Source: JBBQXH01 sp963710975 (lineage in GTDB: Bacteria; Actinomycetota; Thermoleophilia; Gaiellales; Gaiellaceae). From it: a stretch of DNA of 64,000 nucleotides. The first letter of the stretch is position 1, and the number at the start of each line of letters is the position of its first letter. The position numbers and the translations under genes are program-made. The stretch covers positions 989,027 through 1,053,026 of the forward strand of contig CAVQCG010000005.1 of assembly GCA_963710975.1 (NCBI GenBank), read 5' to 3'. This document shows positions 25,849 to 33,479 of this stretch, piece by piece. A model generated the notes under the pieces. The model had not been told where the DNA came from. It did no database searches and was given only the letters and a program-made list of their open reading frames with translations.

Positions 25849-26498
25849 GCGTTCACACGACTCTCGATGAGACCGAGCCGCTCGAGGTGCGCCAGGATGA
25901 TGGCGGCGCTCTCCTCGGGCTCGTGCTCCTCTGTGTGGATGACGATCTCGGCGTCCTCCGGGATCTCATAGGGGTCGTCGACTCCGGTGAAGCCCTTGAT
26001 CTCCCCGGCGAATGCCTTCGCGTAGAGCCCCTTCACGTCCCTGCGGGCGCACTCGTCGACCGATGCCTCGATGAAGACCTCGACGAACGGGCCGAACTCC
26101 TCGACCATCTCCCGTGCCTTGAGCCGGGTCTCGTGATAGGGCGAGATCGCGGCGACGATGACGGCGCCACCGTGCCTGGTGATGCGCGACGCGACCCAGC
26201 CGATCCGCTCGATGTTGGTGTCGCGGTCCTCCTTCGAGAAGCCGAGCCCCTTCGAGAGATGTGTCCGAACCACGTCGCCGTCGAGATACTCGACGACCTT
26301 CCCGCGGTCCTCGAGCTCGGGGCCGACCGCGTGGGCGATCGTCGTCTTGCCGGCGCCGGAGAGACCGGTGAACCACAGGGTGAAGCCGCCGCCGGCGATC
26401 TTCTCGGACTCAGGTGCCTCCGTCGGGTGGATGTTCGACACGGGGGAACCCATGGTTCCCCCGTGAGCCCCCTCCTTCGGGTGGATGTTGTCCGTCAT
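25845..26498 (-). CDS. cysC: Adenylylsulfate kinase
   Basis: A 217-residue APS kinase that phosphorylates APS to PAPS, the donor for sulfotransferases. The P-loop is FTGLSGAGKTTIAHAV, with DGDVVRTHLSKGLGFSKEDR, the adenine-side RDVKGLYAKAFAGEIKGFTG and a C-terminal HLERLGLI. The N-terminal 40 residues are unusual: an NIHPxE motif occurs twice, and the intervening DNA is a perfect palindrome with an ATG in its loop. Translation could start at ATG 26498 (AAAGGAA upstream, ATGA overlap with cysH, preferred) or at the loop ATG 26453 (AAGGAGG upstream), giving 202 residues. Confidence 0.9.
   Translation of the reverse strand: MTDNIHPKEGAHGGTMGSPVSNIHPTEAPESEKIAGGGFTLWFTGLSGAGKTTIAHAVGPELEDRGKVVEYLDGDVVRTHLSKGLGFSKEDRDTNIERIGWVASRITRHGGAVIVAAISPYHETRLKAREMVEEFGPFVEVFIEASVDECARRDVKGLYAKAFAGEIKGFTGVDDPYEIPEDAEIVIHTEEHEPEESAAIILAHLERLGLIESRVNA
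26417..26489 (-). repeat. 19-bp direct repeats flanking a perfect hairpin in the 5' end of cysC
   Basis: The repeats lie at 26417-26435 and 26471-26489 and differ at one base; both encode NIHP(K/T)E. Between them, 26439-26465 is a perfect 12-bp inverted repeat (arms CACGGGGGAACC and GGTTCCCCCGTG) with loop CAT, which is an ATG in frame on the coding strand. In mRNA this would be a very stable hairpin downstream of an AAGGAGG sequence. Confidence 0.7.
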
Positions 26499-27184
26499 GC
26501 GTTCCTTTCCAGATGAATGCCGCATTCCAACTTGTCCGAGCCGGCCCAGCGGCCGGCCCGCTCTTCCTCGTCGGGCCTCGTCGGCCGGGTGCACGGAATG
26601 CACCCGATCGACCGGTAGCCCGCGTCGTGCAGCGGGTTGTAGGGGATGTCGTTTCGGACGATGTAGCGCCAGATCTCTTTCTCGCTCCAGTCGGCGAGTG
26701 GGTGGACCTTCCAGACTCCGTATCGCTCGGAGCGTTCGACCTTCCGGGTCTCCGCCCGCGACGGCGACTGCTCGCGCCGAATCCCCGAGATCCATGCATC
26801 GTACGGATCGAGCGCCTGGATCAGCGGCTCGACCTTGCGGATGTGACAGCAACGGTCGGCATCCTGCTCCCAGAGGTTCGGCCCCTCCTGGGCGTGCTGC
26901 TCGGCGATCGTGATGATCTCCGGACGGATCAGCGTCAGGCCGTACCGCTCGACCAGGCGCTCCCGAGTCTCGTAGCTCTCCCGGAAGAACAGGTGCGTGT
27001 CGAGCTCGACGAAGTCGATCTCGAGCCCGAGCTCTGCCGTCATGTGGACGAGCACCGAGGACTGCTTCTGCCACGAGCACGTCAGGCAGAGCCGCTCGCC
27101 GAACTCACCGTGTGCCCAGCGGATGACCTCCTCCGCCGGGAGCTGCTCGATCTCCTCGTCAGTCAGCGACAGCTGCGGGCTCAC
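26495..27184 (-). CDS. cysH: Assimilatory adenylylsulfate (APS) reductase
   Basis: A 229-residue protein of the PAPS/APS reductase family. It carries the two cysteine pairs of the [4Fe-4S] cluster, Cys112-Cys113 (DADRCCHIRK) and Cys195/Cys198 (GCIPCTRPTR), which mark APS-using enzymes, plus the catalytic Cys221 in LECGIHLE. PAPS-specific enzymes lack the cluster pairs. It therefore reduces APS to sulfite and AMP with thioredoxin or glutaredoxin. Start GTG 27184 is decided by an AAGGAGGT eight bases upstream, inside the end of comA (26-base overlap). No sulfite reductase gene is present in the window, which suggests that sulfite has another fate in this operon. Confidence 0.92.
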   Translation of the reverse strand: MSPQLSLTDEEIEQLPAEEVIRWAHGEFGERLCLTCSWQKQSSVLVHMTAELGLEIDFVELDTHLFFRESYETRERLVERYGLTLIRPEIITIAEQHAQEGPNLWEQDADRCCHIRKVEPLIQALDPYDAWISGIRREQSPSRAETRKVERSERYGVWKVHPLADWSEKEIWRYIVRNDIPYNPLHDAGYRSIGCIPCTRPTRPDEEERAGRWAGSDKLECGIHLERNA

Positions 27185-27960
27185 GAAGAAGTACCTCCTT
27201 GAGGGTGTCTGCACGGAGCCCGAGGCGAAGCGTCTCGAGCGGGATCACCTCGTCGGGCGGGATGTTGCCGAGGTTGACCTCAGGCCCGAAGTTCTTGACG
27301 AACCACGCCTGCGAGGACTTCGTGGGTGCCTCGAAGATGATCTCGCCGAGCTCGATCGAGTGGACGATCTCGTCGATCAAGCCTGTTCGCATCTCACCGT
27401 CGCGCCGGTAGATCCCGGCGTTCCCTCCCTCGCGGCCCTCGGTGATCACCTTCCAGGCGCCGGCGGCGAGCTCTTCCCGCATCCAGTCGACCCACTGGTA
27501 CGGCGCGAAGACCGTCTCAGAGTCTTTGGATCCGACCTCGGACAGGACGACGAAGTCCTTCGCGAAGCTCCGCGATCAGCTCGAGCTTCCGATCGCGCGC
27601 CAGGTCGATCGTCCCGTCCGAGACCTCGACATGCGAGAAGCGGTTCTGGACGAGCCAGGTTCGGTACTCGTCGAGCTTGTCGCGCGCCACCACCGCCTCG
27701 AAGAGCGTGCCGCCGCACACGACCGGCGTTTCGAACGACCGGTAGAGGGCGATCTTCTTCTCGAGGTTGTTCGTGACGTACGAGGTGCCCCAGCCGAGCT
27801 TGACGATGTCGACGTACTGGCCCGCGGTATCGAAGAGCCCCTCGATGTCGCGGAGGTTGAGACCCTTGTCGATGACGTGGGTCAGCCCCTGGGCGCGCGG
27901 CTTCGGCGACCGGGCCGGCACGTCGAGAAATCCGTTCGTGATGCCGTTAGAGACGGGCAT
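27159..27960 (-). pseudogene. comA: Phosphosulfolactate synthase (ComA family), with one frame break
   Basis: Two frames make one full-length ComA-family protein (about 266 residues). The first part, from ATG 27960 (GGAGGAGCT upstream), has the family signature KPRAQGLTHVIDKGLNL, YVDIVKLGWGTSYV, VCGGTLFEAVVA and HVEVSDGTIDL. After LIAELRE an extra G near 27561-27564 shifts the frame; continuing in the other frame gives DFVVLSEVGSKDSETVFAP and then the open frame to 27159. ComA adds sulfite to phosphoenolpyruvate to form (2R)-phosphosulfolactate. It overlaps both neighbours and its end holds the cysH ribosome-binding site. Since both halves are well conserved, a sequencing error or very recent mutation is likely. 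Confidence 0.85.
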
Positions 27961-28528
27961 AGAGCTCCTCCAGTCGCTTCTTTGCCGCTTCCTGGACGTC
28001 GTGGTAGAGAGACGTGCCGTGAGAGTCGATCCCGACGGTCAGGGGGCCGAAGTCCTTGACCCGGAACTTCCACAGGCATTCGGGCATGAGGTCCTCCCAC
28101 TCGACCTCCTCGATCTCCTCGATCTGGGTGGTCTCGAGGGCTGCCGCGCCGCCGACGATCGCGAAGTACACCATTCCCAGGCGCTGCATCGGCTCGATGG
28201 CGTCGTCGGGAAGACCGCCCTTCCCGCAGATCGCACGGACGCCGTAGTCGCGCCCGAGCGGCTCCGTGAAGCGCACCATCCGGGCGCTCGTCGTCGTCCC
28301 GATGCACAGCTTCTCGTAGTGGTCGCCGACCTTGCGGACGTTCGGGGCCGTGTGCAGGAGCAGCGCGCCCGCGAGATCCATATCCGGCCGCTGACCGTGG
28401 TCGAAGATGCGGATCTGCGTGCGATCGCGGATCCCGATGATGTGCCCGTCGACGGTGACGGAGTCGCCGGCACGAAGCTCGCGGATCGCCTCCTCCGTGG
28501 TCGGGAACGTAAGCCTCACGTCGGCCAT
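27947..28528 (-). CDS. Class I fumarase/L-tartrate dehydratase-type beta subunit
   Basis: A 193-residue protein matching the beta (C-terminal) part of iron-sulfur hydro-lyases: RELRAGDSVTVDGHIIGIRD near the start, GALLLHTAPNVRK, CIGTTTSARMVRFTEPL, VRAICGKGGLPDD and the C-terminal GPLTVGIDSHGTSLYHDV. With the alpha subunit upstream it forms a two-subunit hydratase of the TtdAB/FumXY type. The ATG shares one base with the alpha stop (TGATG), and its end overlaps comA by 14 bases. Fumarate/malate is the default substrate; its place in a sulfonate-forming operon suggests a malate-like sulfonate as an alternative. Confidence 0.87.
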   Translation of the reverse strand: MADVRLTFPTTEEAIRELRAGDSVTVDGHIIGIRDRTQIRIFDHGQRPDMDLAGALLLHTAPNVRKVGDHYEKLCIGTTTSARMVRFTEPLGRDYGVRAICGKGGLPDDAIEPMQRLGMVYFAIVGGAAALETTQIEEIEEVEWEDLMPECLWKFRVKDFGPLTVGIDSHGTSLYHDVQEAAKKRLEELYARL

Positions 28529-29421
28529 CACGCCTCCCGGTCGTAGTCGACCGAGCCGTCGTGGGTGATGTGAGCAGATGCGCGCCGTGCCGCCCAGCAC
28601 TGGTAGTTGACGGCAACCGGGTTGAGCGTCATGTGCGTGTCCGCGTGCTCGATGTGGCACTGCAGCACAGTCACGTCGCCACCGAGCCCCATCGGCCCGA
28701 TCCCCGTCTCGTTCAGGAGCCCGAAGAGCTCGTCCTCGAGCTTCGCGACGTCGGGATCCGGGTTTCGCGTGCCGATCGGCCTGGCGATCGCCTCCTTGGC
28801 CAGATGCATCGCGTAGTCGGCCGAGCCGCCGATCCCGACTCCGACGATCCCCGGCGGGCACGGCTTGCCTCCCGCGCCGACGATCGACTCGAGCACGAAT
28901 TTCTTCACCCCGACGACGCCGTCTGCGGGAACGCACATCTTGAGGAAGCTCATGTTCTCGGAGCCCGAGCCCTTCGGAACGCATTTGACGTCGAGCCCGT
29001 CCCAGCCCGGAACGAAATCCCAGTGGACGATCGGAACGCGGTAGCCGACGTTCTGGCCCGTGTTCTTCCGGGTCAGCGTGTGAACCGTGTTCGAGCGCAG
29101 CGGATGCTCGATCGTCGCGCGCTCGGTTCCGTCGTAGAGCCCCTGGTAGATGCGCGCCGGATGGAGGGGGAATCCCTCGCCCACCCGGCAGTAGTAGACC
29201 GCGATCCCGGTGTCCTGGCAGACGAGGTTCTTCTCGGTGTCCGCCACTCCGACGTTCTTGACGATCGTGTCCAGCACCCGCCGGCCGGGGATCGACGTCT
29301 CGCGGTCGCGTGCCGCCGACAGTGCATCGCGGAGGTCCTGGGGAATGTCCTTCAACGCCCACACGTAGAGGTAGGCAGCGGCGTCCTCGACAACCTTCTG
29401 CAGGTCAGTCGCTACGGCCAT
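28528..29421 (-). CDS. Class I fumarase/L-tartrate dehydratase-type alpha subunit
   Basis: A 297-residue [4Fe-4S] hydratase alpha subunit. The three cluster cysteines can be assigned to KNLVCQDTGIAVYYC (Cys at about residue 68), FLKMCVPADGV (about 164) and LQCHIEHADTHM (about 255); GSGSENMSFLKM and GVGIGGSADYAMHLAKEA are typical of the family. Oxygen-sensitive class I enzymes interconvert fumarate and malate or dehydrate tartrate. Its ATG follows the flavoprotein stop without any spacer, and it is coupled to the beta subunit by TGATG. Confidence 0.88.
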   Translation of the reverse strand: MAVATDLQKVVEDAAAYLYVWALKDIPQDLRDALSAARDRETSIPGRRVLDTIVKNVGVADTEKNLVCQDTGIAVYYCRVGEGFPLHPARIYQGLYDGTERATIEHPLRSNTVHTLTRKNTGQNVGYRVPIVHWDFVPGWDGLDVKCVPKGSGSENMSFLKMCVPADGVVGVKKFVLESIVGAGGKPCPPGIVGVGIGGSADYAMHLAKEAIARPIGTRNPDPDVAKLEDELFGLLNETGIGPMGLGGDVTVLQCHIEHADTHMTLNPVAVNYQCWAARRASAHITHDGSVDYDREA

Positions 29422-30630
29422 TCACGACCTCGCTTTCTGGGCGGCTGCCTTGCCGGCACGGCGTCCGAAGACGCAGCACTCGAGCAGGGAGTTGCCCATC
29501 ATCCTGTTTCGCCCGTGAGTGCCGCCGGCGATCTCGCCGCACGCGAACAGCCCCTCGAGCGTCGTCTCGGCGTTCTCGTCGATGACGAGGCCGCCGTTCT
29601 GGTAGTGGAGTACCGGGTAGGTGAGAATCGGCTCGCTGAGCGGGTCGATCCCGGAAGCACGGTATCGGCGCAGCATGTAGGGGAGCGAAATGTCTGCGTC
29701 GTCCTCGGGAATCCTCGTCGTGTCGAGCCACACTGCGGGGCGTCCGTCCGGGGTCTCGACACCGCGTCCCTCCTCGACCTCGGTCACGATCGCCGCGGCG
29801 ACGGCATCGCGGGGGCCGAGCGAGTCGGTGAACTCCTCGCGCTCGGCGTTGAGAAGCACGGCACCGTACGCGCGCGTCGTCTCGGGAATCGAGTAGCCCT
29901 GCATCGTCGCGGGCCAGGCGCCTCCGTTCGGGTGGTACTGGAGCGCATCGAGATCCCGCGCTTCGGCGCCGACCTCGAGCGCGATCCGTGTGACCTCGCC
30001 GGTCGCGCCGGGGTGATTGGTCGAAAGCTCACCGCGCTCTTGCGCCTCTCGGTAGCAGCGTCCGCCGGCAGCGAGGACGACCGACCCGGCGTCGATCTCG
30101 ACCTCATCCCCCTCCTTCGTCCGGCACGTCGCGATCCAGCCGCTCTCGGACCGGCGCAGCGCGGCCAGGGGCAGGTTTGGGAGCGCCGTCCCGTCGGAGG
30201 CCTCGAATGCGTCACGAAGCGCCGTCGTGATCGCGTGTCCTGTCCTGTCGCCAACCTGGAGGAGGCGCTTGCGACTCGCGCCGCCGCAGCGCGCCAGCCT
30301 GTACCCACCGTTCTCACGGGTGAACTCGACTCCGAGCTCTTCCAGCCAGTGGATCGCAGCGGGCGCCTCCGAGGTCAGCACCTCGACGAGCGAGGGATTC
30401 GCCGTCTCGTGCGAGCTTCTCCAGACGTCCTCCGCATGGAGCTCCGGCGAGTCGTCCGCTCCGAAGGCGGCCTGGATGCCTCCCTGCGCCTTCGCCGAGT
30501 TGCACGACTGGAGAGAACCTTTCGTCGCGAGCCCGACGCGAGCGCCGGCCTTCCCGGCGGTGACGGCAGCGGCGAGGCCAGAGGCCCCGCTACCGACCAC
30601 GAGCACGTCGACCGAGAGCCGCTCGCCCAC
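29422..30630 (-). CDS. FAD-dependent fumarate reductase/L-aspartate oxidase-like flavoprotein
   Basis: A 402-residue member of the SdhA/FrdA/NadB family, which usually measures 530-600 residues. FAD-binding motifs are VDVLVVGSGASGLAAAVTAG, SCNSAKAQGGIQAA and the C-terminal CGEIAGGTHGRNRMMGNSLL. The capping-domain catalytic region includes QYHPNGGAWP and TTRAYGAVLLNAEREEFTD. It ends right after the FAD domain (FGRRAGKAAAQ), lacking the C-terminal helical domain, and has no His at the covalent-FAD position, so FAD is probably non-covalent. No iron-sulfur or membrane-anchor subunit accompanies it. It is the first gene of the ComA/sulfate operon; reduction of a fumarate-like double bond, or the reverse, is the likely chemistry. 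Confidence 0.83.
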   Translation of the reverse strand: MGERLSVDVLVVGSGASGLAAAVTAGKAGARVGLATKGSLQSCNSAKAQGGIQAAFGADDSPELHAEDVWRSSHETANPSLVEVLTSEAPAAIHWLEELGVEFTRENGGYRLARCGGASRKRLLQVGDRTGHAITTALRDAFEASDGTALPNLPLAALRRSESGWIATCRTKEGDEVEIDAGSVVLAAGGRCYREAQERGELSTNHPGATGEVTRIALEVGAEARDLDALQYHPNGGAWPATMQGYSIPETTRAYGAVLLNAEREEFTDSLGPRDAVAAAIVTEVEEGRGVETPDGRPAVWLDTTRIPEDDADISLPYMLRRYRASGIDPLSEPILTYPVLHYQNGGLVIDENAETTLEGLFACGEIAGGTHGRNRMMGNSLLECCVFGRRAGKAAAQKARS

Positions 30631-30654
30631 AACCGCGAAGAGTAGCAGCTATCC

Positions 30655-31956
30655 CTAATGCTCGGGATTAGCGCTGCTTATTCGTGAACCCTCGCGACGC
30701 TCGGTGTTCCGCATGCCAGGAACGAACAGGAACGCGAGCGTCCCGAGGGACGCGGCTATCCCTGCGGCAACCAGCGTCATACCCGCTCCTATGGCGCTCG
30801 CAAGCGGTCCCGTCAAGGCGAACGAGATGGGGATCAGGCTGACGGAAACGAGCCAGTCGAAGCTCGAGACGCGGCCGAGCAACTCGGTCGGGACGAGCTT
30901 GTGCATCAGCGTCGACCAGACGATCAGGCCGGCCGTGAAGAGCGCCTGCATGGCGAAGCTGACGATCATCAGCTGCCAGAGTGCGTTCGCGATTCCGAAG
31001 CCTGCGATGAGCAGCGTTCCGATCGTCCACGTGACGTAGAGGAAGGTGATGTGCTTCTTCGGCAGGCTGCGGTGACCCATCACGATCGCAGCCAGGATCG
31101 CGCCGCAGCCACCTGCAGCGAACACGAAGCCGAGTGCCGCCGCCCCCCCGCCCAATTCGTTCTTGACGATGTACGGAACGAGCACCTCGACCGGCCCGAC
31201 GAACGCGAGCAGCCCGACCGCGGCGGAGAGGAGCGTTCCCCAGAGCCACGGCTGGGAGCGCACGAATCGATATCCCTCCTTGAGCTCGCGCCGCGCCGAC
31301 CGTTCCATCGTGGCCGCACCCGCAGGGAGGGGTGTCTTCGTCATGAGCAGGAGCGTCCCGACCCCGAACGCGAACGTCGCGGCATCGAGGAGGAACGCGT
31401 TCCCCACCCCGACCGCTGCGATCACGAAGCCGCCGATGGCCGGGCCTGCCAGGCGAAGCCCGATCGGCTCGATCACCTGGTTCAGCGAGTTCGCCTGCAT
31501 GAGCTGGCTCGCCGGCACGATGTCAGGGACGATCGCCCCGAAGGCCGGGCCGAAGAACGCCTCGCCCACTGCGTAGACGGCGACGATCACGACCACGTGC
31601 CACAGCTCGAGCACCCCGGCGACCGAGAGCGCACCCATCACGGCCACCGCGACGCCACGGACGACATCGGCTGCGAGCATGATCCGGCGGCGATCGAACC
31701 GGTCGGAGAGGATCCCGCCGAGCAGCACGAAGAGGACGACGGGGACCGACCACGCGATGCCGACGATCGAGAGCGCAGTCGGGGCATTCGAGAGCTGGTA
31801 GACCTGCCAGGCGATCGCGACGGTGTAGATCCCGTCGCCGACGAGAGACACAGTCATGCCGCCGAAGAGCAGCGCGAAATCCCTGTTCGCCAACGGGCGC
31901 AGGAGCGGCGACCTGCGAAGGACGGGCGCAAGCGTTCCGGTTGTCTCGACCTGCAT
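30655..31956 (-). CDS. MFS transporter (EntS/MefA-like, drug-efflux type)
   Basis: A 433-residue major facilitator with 12 helices. The loop 2-3 motif is GGILSDRFDRRRIMLAADVV (residues 80-99), with a Pro/Gly-rich AFFGPAFGAIVPDIVPA in the middle and a second-half GRVSSFDWLVSVSLIPI. This is the macrolide/enterobactin-exporter branch. Substrate is unknown. It ends 25 bases upstream of the sulfur operon start, so read-through into that operon is possible. Confidence 0.82.
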   Translation of the reverse strand: MQVETTGTLAPVLRRSPLLRPLANRDFALLFGGMTVSLVGDGIYTVAIAWQVYQLSNAPTALSIVGIAWSVPVVLFVLLGGILSDRFDRRRIMLAADVVRGVAVAVMGALSVAGVLELWHVVVIVAVYAVGEAFFGPAFGAIVPDIVPASQLMQANSLNQVIEPIGLRLAGPAIGGFVIAAVGVGNAFLLDAATFAFGVGTLLLMTKTPLPAGAATMERSARRELKEGYRFVRSQPWLWGTLLSAAVGLLAFVGPVEVLVPYIVKNELGGGAAALGFVFAAGGCGAILAAIVMGHRSLPKKHITFLYVTWTIGTLLIAGFGIANALWQLMIVSFAMQALFTAGLIVWSTLMHKLVPTELLGRVSSFDWLVSVSLIPISFALTGPLASAIGAGMTLVAAGIAASLGTLAFLFVPGMRNTERREGSRISSANPEH

Positions 31957-32124
31957 CGGCGTTCCTATCTCTCGACGTTGCAGCGCGCGCGGCGGCGCAG
32001 GCTGCGGGGTGAACGGGCGGCGTGGCCGGAGGCGAACCCCGGCCGAAAAGCGGCTCAGCGCCTAGAGAAAGGCGCGAGCGCTGCTCATGAAGAGCGTCCG
32101 TCTCACAGGGTCATTCTAGCGGAT

Positions 32125-32145
32125 CGGCAGCCCGTGAGGCTGCCG
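32125..32145 (-). terminator. Hairpin terminator
   Basis: Perfect 8-bp stem CGGCAGCC / GGCTGCCG around CGTGA, 14 bases beyond the stop of the minus-strand gene at 32159. The remaining 31957-32124 stretch upstream of the MFS gene shows no coding signal and should hold its promoter. Confidence 0.6.
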
Positions 32146-32158
32146 GACACGCCGATTC

Positions 32159-32806
32159 TCAGCCGCCAAGGCCGCCCAGAATGGCGAACGGGTTGCTCGG
32201 AGTGACTTCCCAGACCATCTCTCCGCCCGGCTCCACGTGGACAGTCGCGCCAGCCGGGAGCGCCGCCCGAAGGCGATCGGCGAGGGCCTTCGCGTCCTCC
32301 TCGTTCACGGCGCCGAGCAGGAGGTAGTGCGAGCGGCGAACGACGGAGATTCCCTCCGCTTCGAGCTGCTCCGCGACCTGGTCGGTGTCCGCGCGTGTCT
32401 CGAACTCGACCCGAACCTCCCACTCCGCGTGGCCCGTCTCGAGCGACTCCTCGGTCTCCCGATCGAGTTTCGCCTCGCGCTCCGCCTCGAGCCCCTCGTC
32501 GGAGGTCGGCACCGGCTCGCTCGCGTCCTTCCAGACCTCTTCGACCGGATGCCAGCATTCGAGCGTGACGGTCGCGTGGCGCGACTCTGCCTCGAGATCC
32601 TTCAGGACGAGGGCTTCGACCTCCCGGGCGCCCGCCTCCGCATCCGCGTAAAAGAAGACCTTGGCCGAATCGCGGCTGACGATCACGCGATCTCCGAGCC
32701 GCTTCTTCTCCTCATGCTCGAACTCGCGGGCTCCGAGACGCTCCATGAGGTGCACACCATCATGCTCGTCGTCGAAATCGACAGTCAGGCGCCAGTCGTC
32801 AGCCAT
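32159..32806 (-). CDS. Acidic protein of unknown function
   Basis: A 215-residue, Glu/Asp-rich soluble protein without signal peptide. Two similar alpha/beta units seem present: residues 1-90 (WRLTVDFDDEHDGVHLMERL, then DRVIVSRDSAKVFFYADAEA) and 125-205 (WEVRVEFETRADTDQVAEQL, then SHYLLLGAVNEEDAKALADR), joined by a charged linker. Both look like ferredoxin-like folds, as in SPOR or ACT-type modules. I do not recognise a named family. It is divergent from the PAP2 gene (54-base gap). Confidence 0.6.
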   Translation of the reverse strand: MADDWRLTVDFDDEHDGVHLMERLGAREFEHEEKKRLGDRVIVSRDSAKVFFYADAEAGAREVEALVLKDLEAESRHATVTLECWHPVEEVWKDASEPVPTSDEGLEAEREAKLDRETEESLETGHAEWEVRVEFETRADTDQVAEQLEAEGISVVRRSHYLLLGAVNEEDAKALADRLRAALPAGATVHVEPGGEMVWEVTPSNPFAILGGLGG

Positions 32807-32860
32807 GCGAGTCGCATTGTGCCTGATGGACGATGTTCACAGGATGACTACACTCAGACG

Positions 32861-33478
32861 ATGGACTGGTCGATCTTCCACGACCTGAACGGCCTCATGT
32901 CTCGGGATGGCTATGAGGACACCGTCGAGGTCTTCGTGGCCGTCAGCGCGATCGTGTTCGCCGTTGCCGCGCTCGGGCTATGGCTCGGCGATCGGCCGGG
33001 TGGACCGCTGCGCTGGAGGCTCGCGACGACGTCTGCGTTCGCGGCCGCAGGCCTGGGTCTCCTGGTCAGCCAGGTCATCAGTCACCTCTGGGAGCGACCG
33101 CGGCCATACAGCGCCAACCCCGACGGGGTGATCCTCGTCACCGCAGCGAATCCCGACCCGTCCTTCCCGAGTGACCATGCGACGGCCGCCTTCGCAATCG
33201 CGTTCGCAATCCTGTTCTTCAGCGGACGCGCCGGGATCGTCTTCCTCGTCGCAGCGACCGGGATAGCCCTGTCACGCGTCTTTGCGGGCGTCCACTATCC
33301 GAGCGACATCCTCGGCGGCGCGGTCGTCGGGCTCGCCGCTGCAGCCATCGTCCTGCTCCTGCTTCAGCGCCCGATCGCCTGGCTCACGGCGCTTCTCTCC
33401 CGGCTCACGGATCCACTCGTGCGGCCACTCTGGACACGTGTCGCCAGAGCGCCTGGCGGACGAAAAGAGCCGCTCTAG
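32861..33478 (+). CDS. PAP2-family membrane phosphatase
   Basis: A 205-residue protein with about five membrane helices and the three acid-phosphatase motifs: SHLWERPRPYS, FPSDHATAAF (Asp where most have Gly) and SRVFAGVHYPSDILGG with the nucleophile-activating His. These enzymes dephosphorylate lipid phosphates such as undecaprenyl pyrophosphate or phosphatidic acid. ATG 32861 begins at a plausible first helix; a long upstream frame to 32237 lies antisense to another gene. The stop codon sits in the 6-base target duplication of the IS at 33480-34180, so the C-terminus was preserved by the insertion. Confidence 0.83.
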   Translation: MDWSIFHDLNGLMSRDGYEDTVEVFVAVSAIVFAVAALGLWLGDRPGGPLRWRLATTSAFAAAGLGLLVSQVISHLWERPRPYSANPDGVILVTAANPDPSFPSDHATAAFAIAFAILFFSGRAGIVFLVAATGIALSRVFAGVHYPSDILGGAVVGLAAAAIVLLLLQRPIAWLTALLSRLTDPLVRPLWTRVARAPGGRKEPL

Positions 33479-33479
33479 C

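Noticed and set aside
28561..30645. 694-codon plus-strand open frame opposite the fumarase and flavoprotein genes
   Set aside because: It is antisense to two well-conserved enzymes, Arg-rich with no domain, a usual by-product of GC-rich coding DNA.
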